DNA from: an uncultured Alistipes sp. | Lineage (GTDB): Bacteria; Bacteroidota; Bacteroidia; Bacteroidales; UBA932 | Assembly (NCBI GenBank): GCA_900544175.1 | Contig: UQUN01000005.1 | Span: 1 to 64,000 of the forward strand | DNA: 64,000 bases | Reading direction: 5' to 3' | In this document: in pieces, positions 52,252 to 61,307 of the stretch | Numbering within the stretch: the stretch's first letter is position 1 | Layout of the letters: each line of letters begins with the position of its first letter | Position numbers and translations under genes: made by a program | Notes under the pieces: model-generated | Told to the model about the DNA's origin: nothing | The model's database searches: none | Seen by the model: the letters and a program-made list of their open reading frames with translations, nothing else

Positions 52252-55200
52252 ATGAAAAGAATATTCTACCTGATGCTGTCCGCATTCCTGGCACTTCCGT
52301 TGCAGGCGGTGACATCACAGCTGCATGCCGGCCCAGTACACGGACCGGAGACTCCGCTCTGGATGAGATACCCTAGGATCTCTCCCGACGGCAGCAAAAT
52401 AGCATTCTCTTACCAAGGTGACATCTACTATGTAAGCACAGACGGAGGCGAAGCAGTCAGACTTACAGCCACGGACGACTACGAGTCGCAGCCGGTATGG
52501 TCCAACGACAGCCGTACCATAGCTTTCGTCTCAGACCGGTTCGGAGGGATGGACATATTCACCACGAGCATTGAAGGAGGCAAAGCCACCAGAGTCACCA
52601 CGCACTCCGGTACGGAGACTCCCCTGGCGTTCTCTCCTGACGACAAGTACATATACTTCTCGGCCACCATTCAGGACCCGGCATCCAGTGCCATGTGGTC
52701 CGCATCCTGGATGACTGAGCTCTATCGTGTCAAGGCCGAAGGAGGCCGTCCTGAGCAGATAACCGCCACACCTGTCTGCTCCATCAGTTTCGATGAGGAC
52801 GGAGAGTCTTTCCTGTACTACGACCGCACAGGCAGCGAGAATATCTGGAGAAAGCACCACACATCGTCCGTCGCCCGCAACATATTCTACTACAATGCCG
52901 CTGACGGAACGCACACGCAGATAACCATGAACCCGGGAGAAGACCGCGACCCCATATTCCTCAATGACGGCAGCATGGTGTTTCTCAGCGAGAGGGACGG
53001 AGGCTCTTTCAACATATACAAAGCGCCTGTCGATGACGCAGACAATGCTGTGGCCCTCACTTCATTCAAGAAACATCCGGTCCGATTCCTAAGCATGTCC
53101 GGCAATGGTACACTCTGCTTCGGTTACCATGGGGAGATATACACCATGCCCATGGACGGGAAACCGTCCAAGGTGGATGTCAGAGTCGTGAATGACAACC
53201 TCAACCATCCAGACAACATTCATTTGGGAAGCGTTTCTGAGATGGTTTTCTCCGAAGACGGAAAAGAGATAGTACTGCTGAGCCGAGGAGAAGTATTCGC
53301 CACTACAGGCGAGTACAGCACCACAAAACAGATTACCGGAACGGCCGCTGCCGAACAGGGAATCACCATTTCCCCTGACGGCAAGACCATAGTATATGCC
53401 TCAGAAAGGGACGGCTGCTGGAATCTCTACAAAGCCACCATGGAAAGAGAGGACGAGTTGCATTTCGCATACGCCACTCTCATAAACGAGGAGCCATTGC
53501 TCAAGAATGACGGAAACGAACGCACCTACCCTGCCTTCTCTCCCGACGGGAAGGAAGTTGCGTTCATAGAGAACCGCAACATACTCAAGGTCCTCAACAT
53601 AGAGAGCGGGAAGGTTCGTCAGATCACGGACGGCACCCAGCACTACGGAGAATTCCAGTACAGCTGGTCGCCTGACGGCAAATGGTTCGCACTCACGTTA
53701 ATAACCAACAGGCGTGATCCATACAGCGATATCGGCATAGTATCCGCAGTGAACGGAGGAAAGATCCATAATGTCACCAACAGCGGATACATTGACCACT
53801 CTCCGCAGTGGGCAATGGACGGCAATGCCATAATATTCATCTCCAACAGACTGGGCTTGCGCTCACACGCCTCATGGGGCAGTCAGGATGATGTTTTCAT
53901 AGCCTTCATGAACCGCGACACCTACGACAGATTCAACATGAGCGAAGAGGAATACGCCCTCTATAAGGAGAAGGAAGAGGCAGCAGAGAAGAAGGCCAAG
54001 GAAAATGAAAAAGCCGACAAGAAAGATGATTCGGATGAAGCCGGAAAGGATGATGATGCTGATAAGGACATTGAAATCGACTTCGACGGCATTGAGGACC
54101 GCATCATGCGCCTTACCCCCATGTCTTCCACACTCGCTGCCGCAGTTCTGACAAAAGACGGAGAGCATCTCTATTTCCTGAGTGCGTTCGAGGAAGGATT
54201 CGACCTCTGGGAGGCAGAGACCCGCACCGGAAGCATCTCCCTGCTCAAGAAACTGAACACCTCCTATGCATCCCTGTACTTTGACAAGGATGAGAAAAAC
54301 CTGTACATCCTCGGATACAGGCCGCAGATCATGAACATGGGAAGCAAGCAGGTGAAGCCTGTGAACTTCAACATGCAGATGGAACTGGACCGGGCCGCCG
54401 AGAGAGCGTACATGTTCGACCATGTGTTCAGGCAGGAAGAAAAGAAATTCTACACCGATACATATCACGGTGTCGATCTGGAGCAGCTGCGCAAGGACTA
54501 TCTGCCTTTCGTTGGACATATCAACAACAATTATGACTTTTCCGAGATGCTTTCCGAAATACTCGGTGAGCTGAATGTGTCCCATACTGGTTCCGGATAC
54601 AGCGGACGCAGGGCAGAAAAAGTGACCCCGGCCCTCGGTCTGCTGTTCGACCTCAAGTACACCGGTGACGGCCTGCGCATAGATGAAGTGCTTGACCCGG
54701 GACCGTTCTCAGTCTCCGGCTCAAAAGTAAAAGCCGGAACCATACTTGAAAAAATCGACGGTCAGGAGATCAAGGCCGGCGAGGACTGGTTCCCTCTCAT
54801 CAACGGCAAGCAGGGCGACCAGGTACTGTTCTCATTCTACGATCCTTCCACCAAGGAGCACTGGGAGGAAGCGGCCAAACCGATATCCAGCTATGCACAG
54901 AACGAGCTTCTGTACCGGAGATGGGTCAAGAGCCGCGCCAAGGAAGTTGACAGTCTCTCAGGAGGACGGCTCGGCTACGTGCATATCCGCACTATGGCTG
55001 ACGAGAGCTACCGTGACGTCTATGCAGACATACTCGGAAGATACAATCTGCGCGACGGCATTGTAATTGACACCCGTCATAACGGAGGCGGCCGCCTGCA
55101 TGAAGACATCGAGATACTGTTCAGCGGAAAGAAGTACCTCGAGCAGGTAATTCAGGGCACGGTTGTATGCGACATGCCGTCACGCCGTTACAACAAGCAC

Positions 55201-55536
55201 TCCATCATGCTGGTGAGCGAAGACAACTACTCCAATGCCCACGGGACACCCTGGGTTTACCAGCATCAGGGTATCGGCTCCATAGTCGGCATGCCAGTTC
55301 CCGGTACAATGACTTCAGTCAACTGGGAGACCCTGCAGGATCCCACAATGTACTTCGGAATCCCCGTCATCGGATACCGTACACGCGACGGACACTATCT
55401 GGAGAACTCACAGTTGGAACCTGATTTCAAGGTCCGCAACAAACCGGAAGAGACAGTTCTCGGCCGCGATGAGCAACTTGAAGTAGCGGTACGCGAGCTT
55501 CTCAAGCAGATAGACGCGGACACGGACCGCTGGTAG
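52252..55536 (+). CDS. Tricorn-like S41 protease
   Basis: Large exported serine protease of 1094 aa. A signal peptide (about 1-20) leads into two TolB/WD40-like beta-propeller regions (about 35-330 and 330-700). A highly charged Lys/Glu/Asp insert lies at about 565-610, a PDZ-like domain at about 770-860 and the S41 catalytic domain at about 890-1085. The likely nucleophile is Ser994 in SEDNYSNAHG, followed by VGMPVPGTMTSVNWE for oxyanion and substrate binding. It resembles archaeal tricorn protease, which trims peptides, but here it should act in the periplasm. It is terminated by the hairpin at 55570. Confidence 0.92.
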   Translation: MKRIFYLMLSAFLALPLQAVTSQLHAGPVHGPETPLWMRYPRISPDGSKIAFSYQGDIYYVSTDGGEAVRLTATDDYESQPVWSNDSRTIAFVSDRFGGMDIFTTSIEGGKATRVTTHSGTETPLAFSPDDKYIYFSATIQDPASSAMWSASWMTELYRVKAEGGRPEQITATPVCSISFDEDGESFLYYDRTGSENIWRKHHTSSVARNIFYYNAADGTHTQITMNPGEDRDPIFLNDGSMVFLSERDGGSFNIYKAPVDDADNAVALTSFKKHPVRFLSMSGNGTLCFGYHGEIYTMPMDGKPSKVDVRVVNDNLNHPDNIHLGSVSEMVFSEDGKEIVLLSRGEVFATTGEYSTTKQITGTAAAEQGITISPDGKTIVYASERDGCWNLYKATMEREDELHFAYATLINEEPLLKNDGNERTYPAFSPDGKEVAFIENRNILKVLNIESGKVRQITDGTQHYGEFQYSWSPDGKWFALTLITNRRDPYSDIGIVSAVNGGKIHNVTNSGYIDHSPQWAMDGNAIIFISNRLGLRSHASWGSQDDVFIAFMNRDTYDRFNMSEEEYALYKEKEEAAEKKAKENEKADKKDDSDEAGKDDDADKDIEIDFDGIEDRIMRLTPMSSTLAAAVLTKDGEHLYFLSAFEEGFDLWEAETRTGSISLLKKLNTSYASLYFDKDEKNLYILGYRPQIMNMGSKQVKPVNFNMQMELDRAAERAYMFDHVFRQEEKKFYTDTYHGVDLEQLRKDYLPFVGHINNNYDFSEMLSEILGELNVSHTGSGYSGRRAEKVTPALGLLFDLKYTGDGLRIDEVLDPGPFSVSGSKVKAGTILEKIDGQEIKAGEDWFPLINGKQGDQVLFSFYDPSTKEHWEEAAKPISSYAQNELLYRRWVKSRAKEVDSLSGGRLGYVHIRTMADESYRDVYADILGRYNLRDGIVIDTRHNGGGRLHEDIEILFSGKKYLEQVIQGTVVCDMPSRRYNKHSIMLVSEDNYSNAHGTPWVYQHQGIGSIVGMPVPGTMTSVNWETLQDPTMYFGIPVIGYRTRDGHYLENSQLEPDFKVRNKPEETVLGRDEQLEVAVRELLKQIDADTDRW

Positions 55537-55569
55537 AGATTACGGAGACGCGACATAAAACTCTCAGAC

Positions 55570-55606
55570 AATCCGGAACGGGTATATCTTCTGTTCCGGA
55601 TTTTTT
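55570..55606 (+). terminator. Intrinsic terminator after the S41 protease gene
   Basis: Arms 55570-55579 and 55593-55602 form a perfect 10-bp stem with a 13-base loop; a run of six T (55601-55606) closes it. Confidence 0.9.
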
Positions 55607-55614
55607 ACAGATTC

Positions 55615-55646
55615 TTGGTATGTAAGAATAAATTATATTATCTTTG
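55615..55646 (+). promoter_or_regulatory. tRNA-Leu promoter
   Basis: TTGG (55615-55618), a 20-base spacer and TATCTTTG (55639-55646). The tRNA begins 10 bases later, a usual distance from -7 box to a stable RNA start. Confidence 0.7.
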
Positions 55647-55656
55647 CTGTCTGTTC

Positions 55657-55738
55657 GCGGGCGTGTTGTAATTGGTAGCCAAGCCAGACTTAGGATCTGG
55701 TGCCGCAAGGCGTGGGGGTTCGAGTCCCTTCGCCCGCA
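55657..55738 (+). tRNA. tRNA-Leu (anticodon UAG)
   Basis: The acceptor stem is GCGGGCG (55657-55663) with CGCCCGC (55731-55737) and discriminator A55738. The anticodon stem is CCAGA/TCTGG around loop CTTAGGA, so the anticodon is TAG (55691-55693), reading CUN leucine codons. A long variable arm of the class II type (TGCC GCAA GGCG) and a T loop TTCGAGT are present. CCA is not encoded. Confidence 0.95.
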
Positions 55739-55756
55739 CACTCTGAGATTGAGGAT

Positions 55757-55813
55757 ACTGATACCGGGTGTCACTTTCATCACCCTTCATCACCAGCAGC
55801 ACCCGGCATCAGT
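55757..55813 (+). repeat. Stem-loop between tRNA-Leu and kdsB
   Basis: Arms 55757-55770 and 55800-55813 pair over 14 positions with one mismatch, leaving a 29-base loop. No T-run follows. It sits in the kdsB leader, 41 bases before the start codon; its role is unknown (tRNA processing, leader regulation or none). Confidence 0.55.
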
Positions 55814-55854
55814 TATCTCGGTGTCCGACTGACTCATAAATCCGCACTTGATAT

Positions 55855-56634
55855 ATGAAAGATTTCAAAGTCATCGCAATGATACCGGCCCGGTACGGAT
55901 CATCCAGGCTTCCTGGCAAGATGCTTTTGCACCTTGGTGGCAGACCGCTCATTACCAGGACTTGCGAGGCAGCACTGTCCACAGGCCTGTTCTCGGATGT
56001 TTATGTGGTGACCGATGACGTCAGGATATGCGATGCGGTCAGGAACACGGGTGCCATGTGCGTCATGAGCTCCTGCGGGCACGCCACCGGAAGCGACCGC
56101 ATAGCCGAGGCAGTCAGGGACATAGACTGTTCCATTGTCGTAAACATTCAGGGGGATGAGCCGTTCACAAACCGCAACACAATAGAAAAAGTCCTTACTC
56201 CTATGATAGAGGATGCGGAAGGGAGGATAGACTTGTGCACTCTGAAAGAAAGAATGGAAGACTGGGATGAAATCAGCAGTCCTGACAACGTCAAGGTCAT
56301 AACCGACAAGGACGGATTCGCCATATATTTTTCCAGAAGCCCGATTCCGTACCCGAGAGATCCGGACAGCGGAGCCGCATATTACCGCCATATAGGCATA
56401 TACGCATTCAGAAAAGAGACTTTACTGATGTTTCCACAGTTACCGATGCGTCAGAACGAGGCTGCCGAGAAAATAGAGTGCCTGCGGTTTCTGGAACATG
56501 GCAAGCGGATCAAGGTAGAGGAGACCGACGGAATGCAGGTATCCATAGACACACAGGCTGATCTCGACAAGGCTGAAAAGATATTGGCTTCAATGGAATC
56601 AGTACACCGGGATTCCGTCGCAGTCAAACTATAA
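55855..56634 (+). CDS. kdsB: CMP-KDO synthetase
   Basis: 3-deoxy-manno-octulosonate cytidylyltransferase, activating KDO as CMP-KDO for lipopolysaccharide core synthesis, 259 aa. Conserved segments are IPARYGSSRLPGKML (CTP loop), VVTDDVRICDAV, VNIQGDEPFTN (metal Asp) and YFSRSPIPYPRD. Together with the LptD-like gene at 26249 it indicates a KDO-containing LPS. It is followed by a strong hairpin terminator. Confidence 0.96.
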   Translation: MKDFKVIAMIPARYGSSRLPGKMLLHLGGRPLITRTCEAALSTGLFSDVYVVTDDVRICDAVRNTGAMCVMSSCGHATGSDRIAEAVRDIDCSIVVNIQGDEPFTNRNTIEKVLTPMIEDAEGRIDLCTLKERMEDWDEISSPDNVKVITDKDGFAIYFSRSPIPYPRDPDSGAAYYRHIGIYAFRKETLLMFPQLPMRQNEAAEKIECLRFLEHGKRIKVEETDGMQVSIDTQADLDKAEKILASMESVHRDSVAVKL

Positions 56635-56671
56635 AGGAGGCCGGCTTCCAACGAAGCCACAGCCTCCTTTT
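56633..56671 (+). terminator. Terminator after kdsB
   Basis: Outer arms 56633-56641 and 56662-56670 enclose an inner stem 56643-56648 with 56653-56658. The outer stem ends in TTTT. It overlaps the kdsB stop codon and separates it from the convergent aminotransferase gene. Confidence 0.8.
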
Positions 56672-56721
56672 CCATTATCACGAGTCGTGGTCAAGCACAT
56701 CCACGACCTGCAGGAATCAGA

Positions 56722-57918
56722 CTATTTCTTACTGTCCATCAGTTTGCGGATGGCGCTGCCCAGTCTCTTCACGCCCTCGAGCATGTCCTCGTCGCTGACG
56801 TAGGAGAAGTTCAGACGCATGGTGTTCTGGCCGGTACCGTCGCAGAAGAAGACCTCACCGATAACGAATGCCACGTTCTCCTTGATGGCTACATCAAAGA
56901 GTTCTTTCGCATCCATACCCTCCGGCATGGAAACAAGCAGGAACAGACCGCCTTCGGGCCTTGTCCAGGTAACTCCCTCTGGCATGTACTCTGTCAGATA
57001 CTTGTGCATCAGGTCTCTCTTATGACGGTAGAGGTCGATGGTGGTCTGGAGGTTCTTGTCATAGTAACCTTTCTCCATGTAAAGCGCGGCCACTTCCTGG
57101 TTGAGTATAGGGGTGCAGAGGTCAGCTGACTGCTTGGCCACGATAAGACGGCCGATAATCTCCTCTGGAGCGAGAACCCATCCCAGACGGAAACCGGGCA
57201 CGAATGTCTTGGAGAATGTACCGAGCAGCACAACTCTCTCGGGTGCCATGGAGTACATGGTCGGGTAGGACTCACCTTCATAGCGGAGCTCCTTGTAAGG
57301 GCTGTCCTCGATGATGATCAGGTCGTGTCTGCGTGCGACATCGATAATCTCCTGACGTCTCTTAAGGTCCATTGTCACTCCTGTAGGATTCTGGAAGTCA
57401 GGGATTGCGTAAATGAACTTCGGCTTCTGTCCTACCGAGCAGAGAGCCGAAACGACAGCCTCGGCCTCCTCGTCGTGACGGATGCCTACGGGACGGCCCT
57501 GATAGGACCAGATGGCCTGAAGGGCACCCATATATGAAGGCAGACCGCAGAGAACAGTATCACCGGGATTGATGAAAATTCTGGAAATGAGGTCGAGGGC
57601 CTGCTGTGATGCAGTGGTGATGAGGATGTTGTCAATACCCACCTTTACTCCCTCCTTCTCGTATTTCTTCGCAATCTGCTTTCTCAGAGCTACGCTTCCC
57701 TCAGTAGAGCCGTACTGGAGAACCTGTGCCGGCCTCTCGTCCAGCAGCTCATTTATTATTTCCCTCAGATTGTCTACAGGAAATGTCTTGGCATTGGGGA
57801 AACCGCCGCCGAAAGATATGATCTCGGGCCTGTTGGCCACCTTCAGAAGGTCGCGGATAGCTGACCTTCTCATGCTCTTAGCATTGTCTGATAAAAAGTT
57901 TGTAAGATCAAGTGCCAT
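56722..57918 (-). CDS. PLP-dependent aminotransferase (class I, LysN/MocR-fold type)
   Basis: A 398-aa aminotransferase of fold type I. It shows ISFGGGFPNAKTFP, LQYGSTEGSVALRKQIAKKY and FIYAIPDFQNPTGVTM (the Asn of NPTG binds PLP). Lysine that should form the Schiff base is in LLGTFSKTFVPGFRLGWVLAP, and an Arg near the C terminus in TMRLNFSYV binds the carboxylate. It is most like 2-aminoadipate/aromatic aminotransferases of the LysN group; the real substrate is open. The start at 57918 (MALDLTNFL) is preferred; another ATG seven codons upstream is possible. Confidence 0.88.
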   Translation of the reverse strand: MALDLTNFLSDNAKSMRRSAIRDLLKVANRPEIISFGGGFPNAKTFPVDNLREIINELLDERPAQVLQYGSTEGSVALRKQIAKKYEKEGVKVGIDNILITTASQQALDLISRIFINPGDTVLCGLPSYMGALQAIWSYQGRPVGIRHDEEAEAVVSALCSVGQKPKFIYAIPDFQNPTGVTMDLKRRQEIIDVARRHDLIIIEDSPYKELRYEGESYPTMYSMAPERVVLLGTFSKTFVPGFRLGWVLAPEEIIGRLIVAKQSADLCTPILNQEVAALYMEKGYYDKNLQTTIDLYRHKRDLMHKYLTEYMPEGVTWTRPEGGLFLLVSMPEGMDAKELFDVAIKENVAFVIGEVFFCDGTGQNTMRLNFSYVSDEDMLEGVKRLGSAIRKLMDSKK

Positions 57919-57953
57919 AGTATAGTTATTAATGTTCAATATTTTCTATCCTA

Positions 57954-57984
57954 CAAAATTAGGCAATTTATAATTAAAACCAAA
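57954..57984 (-). promoter_or_regulatory. Aminotransferase promoter
   Basis: On the minus strand TTTG (57981-57984), a 19-base spacer and TAATTTTG (57954-57961): a full consensus match, 36 bases before the 57918 start. Confidence 0.8.
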
Positions 57985-58099
57985 GATAAAGTTAAAATTT
58001 TTAACCTTGACCGAATCACAACGACTACGTTCTGTCCCACACCTACAGCACTGTCACCGCAATGATGTCCTGACATGAAAGACTTTCCAAAATTATTAC

Positions 58100-58107
58100 T
58101 ATCTTTG
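58100..58107 (+). promoter_or_regulatory. queD-polA promoter -7 box
   Basis: TATCTTTG, a full TAnnTTTG match, 37 bases before the 58144 start. Its position inside a longer upstream frame supports the shorter queD start. Confidence 0.6.
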
Positions 58108-58143
58108 AAAGTTGTACCATCTGCAACAGCTTATTATTTTAGT

Positions 58144-58587
58144 ATGCCGACACTGAGACTGACAAAGGAATTCCGCTTCGAGGGGGCACATGCCCTGACC
58201 GGATATGACGGTAAATGCAGACACATACACGGGCACTCCTATATATTATATGTCACCGTGAAAGGCCGTCCGGCCAATCCTGACGGCACTCCGAAAGCCG
58301 GAATGCTCATCGACTTCACCGACCTGAAGAAGATCGTCAATGAGAACATAACAGACAGATTTGACCACACTCTTATACTTCGGGACACCGCTCCTATCTC
58401 TTCAGACATTGCTGATGCATACGGACGGGTCATGATTGTTCCGTTCCAGCCCACATGCGAGAACTTAGTATCCTATTTCGCGGAAATTATCCGCAAGGCT
58501 CTTCCGGAAGGCGTCAGCCTCCACTCCCTGCGCCTCCACGAAACAGCCACTTCCTTCGTGGAGTGGTTCGAAAGCGACAACGACTGA
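58144..58587 (+). CDS. queD: 6-carboxy-tetrahydropterin synthase QueD (PTPS family)
   Basis: Makes 6-carboxy-5,6,7,8-tetrahydropterin from dihydroneopterin triphosphate in queuosine synthesis, 147 aa. Zinc ligands are His16, His29 and His31, and the catalytic Cys25 lies in GKCRHIHGHSY. The conserved Asp-His pair is in FDHTLIL, with a late Glu in RLHETATSFVEW. The start at 58144 is chosen because the promoter box lies at 58100. A PTPS role in another pterin pathway is possible. polA follows after 15 bases. Confidence 0.9.
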   Translation: MPTLRLTKEFRFEGAHALTGYDGKCRHIHGHSYILYVTVKGRPANPDGTPKAGMLIDFTDLKKIVNENITDRFDHTLILRDTAPISSDIADAYGRVMIVPFQPTCENLVSYFAEIIRKALPEGVSLHSLRLHETATSFVEWFESDND

Positions 58588-58602
58588 CAAGAACACCTGA
58601 CT

Positions 58603-61299
58603 ATGGGCAACAGACTATTTATCATAGACGGCCACGCGCTGATGTTCAAGATGTACTATGCCTTCATACGCCGACCTATGGTCAACTCCAAGGGTATGGA
58701 CACATCCGTGATCTTCGGATTCTCCAGATACCTCCTGGACCTGATTGCAAGAGAGAAACCATCACATCTGGCTGTGGCCTTCGACCCGCCGTGCAGGACA
58801 TTCAGGCATGAAGCATACCCGGAGTACAAAGCCAACAGAAGCGCCACTCCGGAAGTCATAAAGGAGTCCGTCGGTCCCATTACGGAGATTGTCCGTTCAC
58901 TCGGCATCCCGGTAGTGGAAATCCCCGGTTTCGAGGCAGACGATGTCATAGGATCCATGGCCGTGAGATGGAGCAAAGAAGGATTCGACGTATATATGGT
59001 TTCCCCGGACAAGGACCTCGGCCAGCTTATATCAGACCACGTCTATCAGATCAAGCCGGGCAAGGGCGGCTCCGAGGACGAAGTGGTGGACACGCAGTCC
59101 ATCTGCGGAAAATTCGGTATACAGTCGCCGGCACAGGTAATAGATATCCTCGCCATCTGGGGTGACACGTCTGACAATGTGCCAGGCGTAAAAGGCATCG
59201 GAGAGGTAGGTGCCAGAAAACTCATAAGCAAGTACGGCACAGTAGAGGATGTGATACGGAATCTGGACCAGCTTCCTGCAAAGCAGGCCGCTGCCATGAG
59301 GGAGGCCGCTCCACACCTGGAGATGAGCAAGTTTCTGGTAACCATAAAGACAGATGTGGATACAGGATGTACCGAAAGGGACCTCCGGTTGGAGATAACG
59401 GACGCATCGAAGGCAGCCGGACTCTTTGCCACATACGAATGTCCGTCCCTGCTAGCCCTTCTGCCTGCGGCACACGGCACGCGGCTTTCCGAGACAGAGG
59501 AGCCTGGAACACAAAGACCCGCCTGCTGGTTTCCCGAAACTGATCTGCCGCACATGACAGAACTTGTCAAAGCCGCCGGGAACATGGCCCTGATAATAGA
59601 CGAGAAGACAGGACCCCAACAGGACAGACGCTGCAGATGCTGGATATCCGCTCCTGGAACGGACGGCACCCCATCCCCCGTGTTCCGGACCGATGATCCT
59701 GACCATCTGCGAAGTCTGCTTGAAGACAGTTCCATAACCAAGACGGGCTGCCATCTGAAACAGTACATAAATATACTGCGGGGACACGGCATCAGCCTGA
59801 ACGGACCGCTCGCCGACATAGAACTGATGCACTACATCATCAACCCCGAGACATCCCACAGGATAGAAACCCTGGTACCTGCATTTTTAGGAACAGACCT
59901 GGCAGCCTGCCGGAACCGGACAGACAGTCCGGAACATGACGATCCGGATCTTTTCTCACAGGCCGGGGAACAGGAAAGCGGAAGCACGGCCGATTACAGC
60001 AATTCCGCAGACGTATCACTGCTCATACCGCTGTTCGACGCTGTGAGAGCAAGCGGAGACCCGTCCTGCTGGAAAATCTACCGGGAGATAGAGATGCCGC
60101 TGCTGCGCGTACTTTCCGACATGGAGTACACCGGAGTAAGAATAGATACAGGAATGCTGTCGGCATACGGTCACGAACTCGGCAAAGAGCTGACTGTCAT
60201 AGAGGACCGAATAAGAGCAGAAACCGGAGAGCCGGCTCTCAACATATCCTCCCCGCTGCAGCTGGGCAATGTGCTGTTCGGAAAAATGAACATAGACCCG
60301 AAAGCCAAGAAGAACAAAAAAGGGAACTGGTCCACTGACGAGGAAACCCTTGCAGCACTGAAAGACAAGCATCCTGTGGTCGAGGACATATTGAAGTTCA
60401 GGGCCGTCAAGAAGATAATATCCACATACATCGAGCCGTTCCCGTCTTTGATAGATCCGCGCGACGGAAGAGTACACACCACCTTCAACCAGACTCTTAC
60501 AGCGACAGGCAGACTGAGTTCCACACATCCGAATCTGCAGAACATCCCCATACGCACGGAGATGGGCCGGGAGATCCGCAAGGCATTCGTCCCGTCAAAA
60601 CCGGGAAATGTCATCATCTCGGCGGACTATTCCCAGATAGAGCTACGCCTTATGGCCTCGATAAGCGGAGACCGGGACATGATAGAAGCATTCAGACAAG
60701 GGAGGGATATCCATACTGCCACCGCCGCCAAGATATTCAAAATAAGCGAGGACGATGTGACTCCGGAGCAACGGAGAAAAGCGAAGACCGCCAACTTCGG
60801 CATCATATACGGCATATCTGTCTTCGGACTGTCCCAGAGACTGGAAATACCGAGACAGGAAGCGAAAGAACTGATCGACGGCTATTTCACCCACTATCCT
60901 GCCATAGCTGAATACATGGAGAGGACAAAGGCCGAAGCAAGGGAACATGGTTATGTGTCCACCATATTCGGAAGAAGAAGGTACATCAAGGACATCAACT
61001 CCCGCAATGCGACAGTACGGGGATTCGCGGAAAGGAATGCCATCAACGCTCCCATACAGGGCAGTGCCGCCGACATCATGAAAATAGCCATGAACAACAT
61101 AGCCGCTGCCTTGAAAGCCGGTGGATTCCAGACGTCCATGATACTCCAGGTACACGACGAACTGGTATTCGACGCACCGGAACAGGAGGCCGCGGAAGTC
61201 ACGGGAATTGTAAAGGAGCTGATGGAAGGCGCGGCCAGCCTTGCAGTTCCGCTCACGGTCGAGTGCGGATGCGGCTCGAACTGGCTGGAAGCACATTGA
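58603..61299 (+). CDS. polA: DNA polymerase I, proofreading domain degenerate
   Basis: Repair and Okazaki-fragment polymerase of 898 aa. The 5'-3' exonuclease (about 1-290) is intact, with IPGFEADDVIGSMA and SPDKDLGQLI. The polymerase domain (about 480-898) has SADYSQIELRLMAS (Asp675), RRKAKTANFGIIYGIS and QVHDELVFDAP (Asp852). The middle domain keeps the 3'-5' exonuclease position but not its catalytic residues: the DxE box is Asp333-Glu-Lys335, NLKYD has become HLKQY (384-388), and YxxxD has become YSNSA (465-469). So proofreading is probably lost, as in Taq-type enzymes. The sigma factor gene begins 8 bases downstream. Confidence 0.95.
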   Translation: MGNRLFIIDGHALMFKMYYAFIRRPMVNSKGMDTSVIFGFSRYLLDLIAREKPSHLAVAFDPPCRTFRHEAYPEYKANRSATPEVIKESVGPITEIVRSLGIPVVEIPGFEADDVIGSMAVRWSKEGFDVYMVSPDKDLGQLISDHVYQIKPGKGGSEDEVVDTQSICGKFGIQSPAQVIDILAIWGDTSDNVPGVKGIGEVGARKLISKYGTVEDVIRNLDQLPAKQAAAMREAAPHLEMSKFLVTIKTDVDTGCTERDLRLEITDASKAAGLFATYECPSLLALLPAAHGTRLSETEEPGTQRPACWFPETDLPHMTELVKAAGNMALIIDEKTGPQQDRRCRCWISAPGTDGTPSPVFRTDDPDHLRSLLEDSSITKTGCHLKQYINILRGHGISLNGPLADIELMHYIINPETSHRIETLVPAFLGTDLAACRNRTDSPEHDDPDLFSQAGEQESGSTADYSNSADVSLLIPLFDAVRASGDPSCWKIYREIEMPLLRVLSDMEYTGVRIDTGMLSAYGHELGKELTVIEDRIRAETGEPALNISSPLQLGNVLFGKMNIDPKAKKNKKGNWSTDEETLAALKDKHPVVEDILKFRAVKKIISTYIEPFPSLIDPRDGRVHTTFNQTLTATGRLSSTHPNLQNIPIRTEMGREIRKAFVPSKPGNVIISADYSQIELRLMASISGDRDMIEAFRQGRDIHTATAAKIFKISEDDVTPEQRRKAKTANFGIIYGISVFGLSQRLEIPRQEAKELIDGYFTHYPAIAEYMERTKAEAREHGYVSTIFGRRRYIKDINSRNATVRGFAERNAINAPIQGSAADIMKIAMNNIAAALKAGGFQTSMILQVHDELVFDAPEQEAAEVTGIVKELMEGAASLAVPLTVECGCGSNWLEAH

Positions 61300-61307
61300 C
61301 ACAGACG

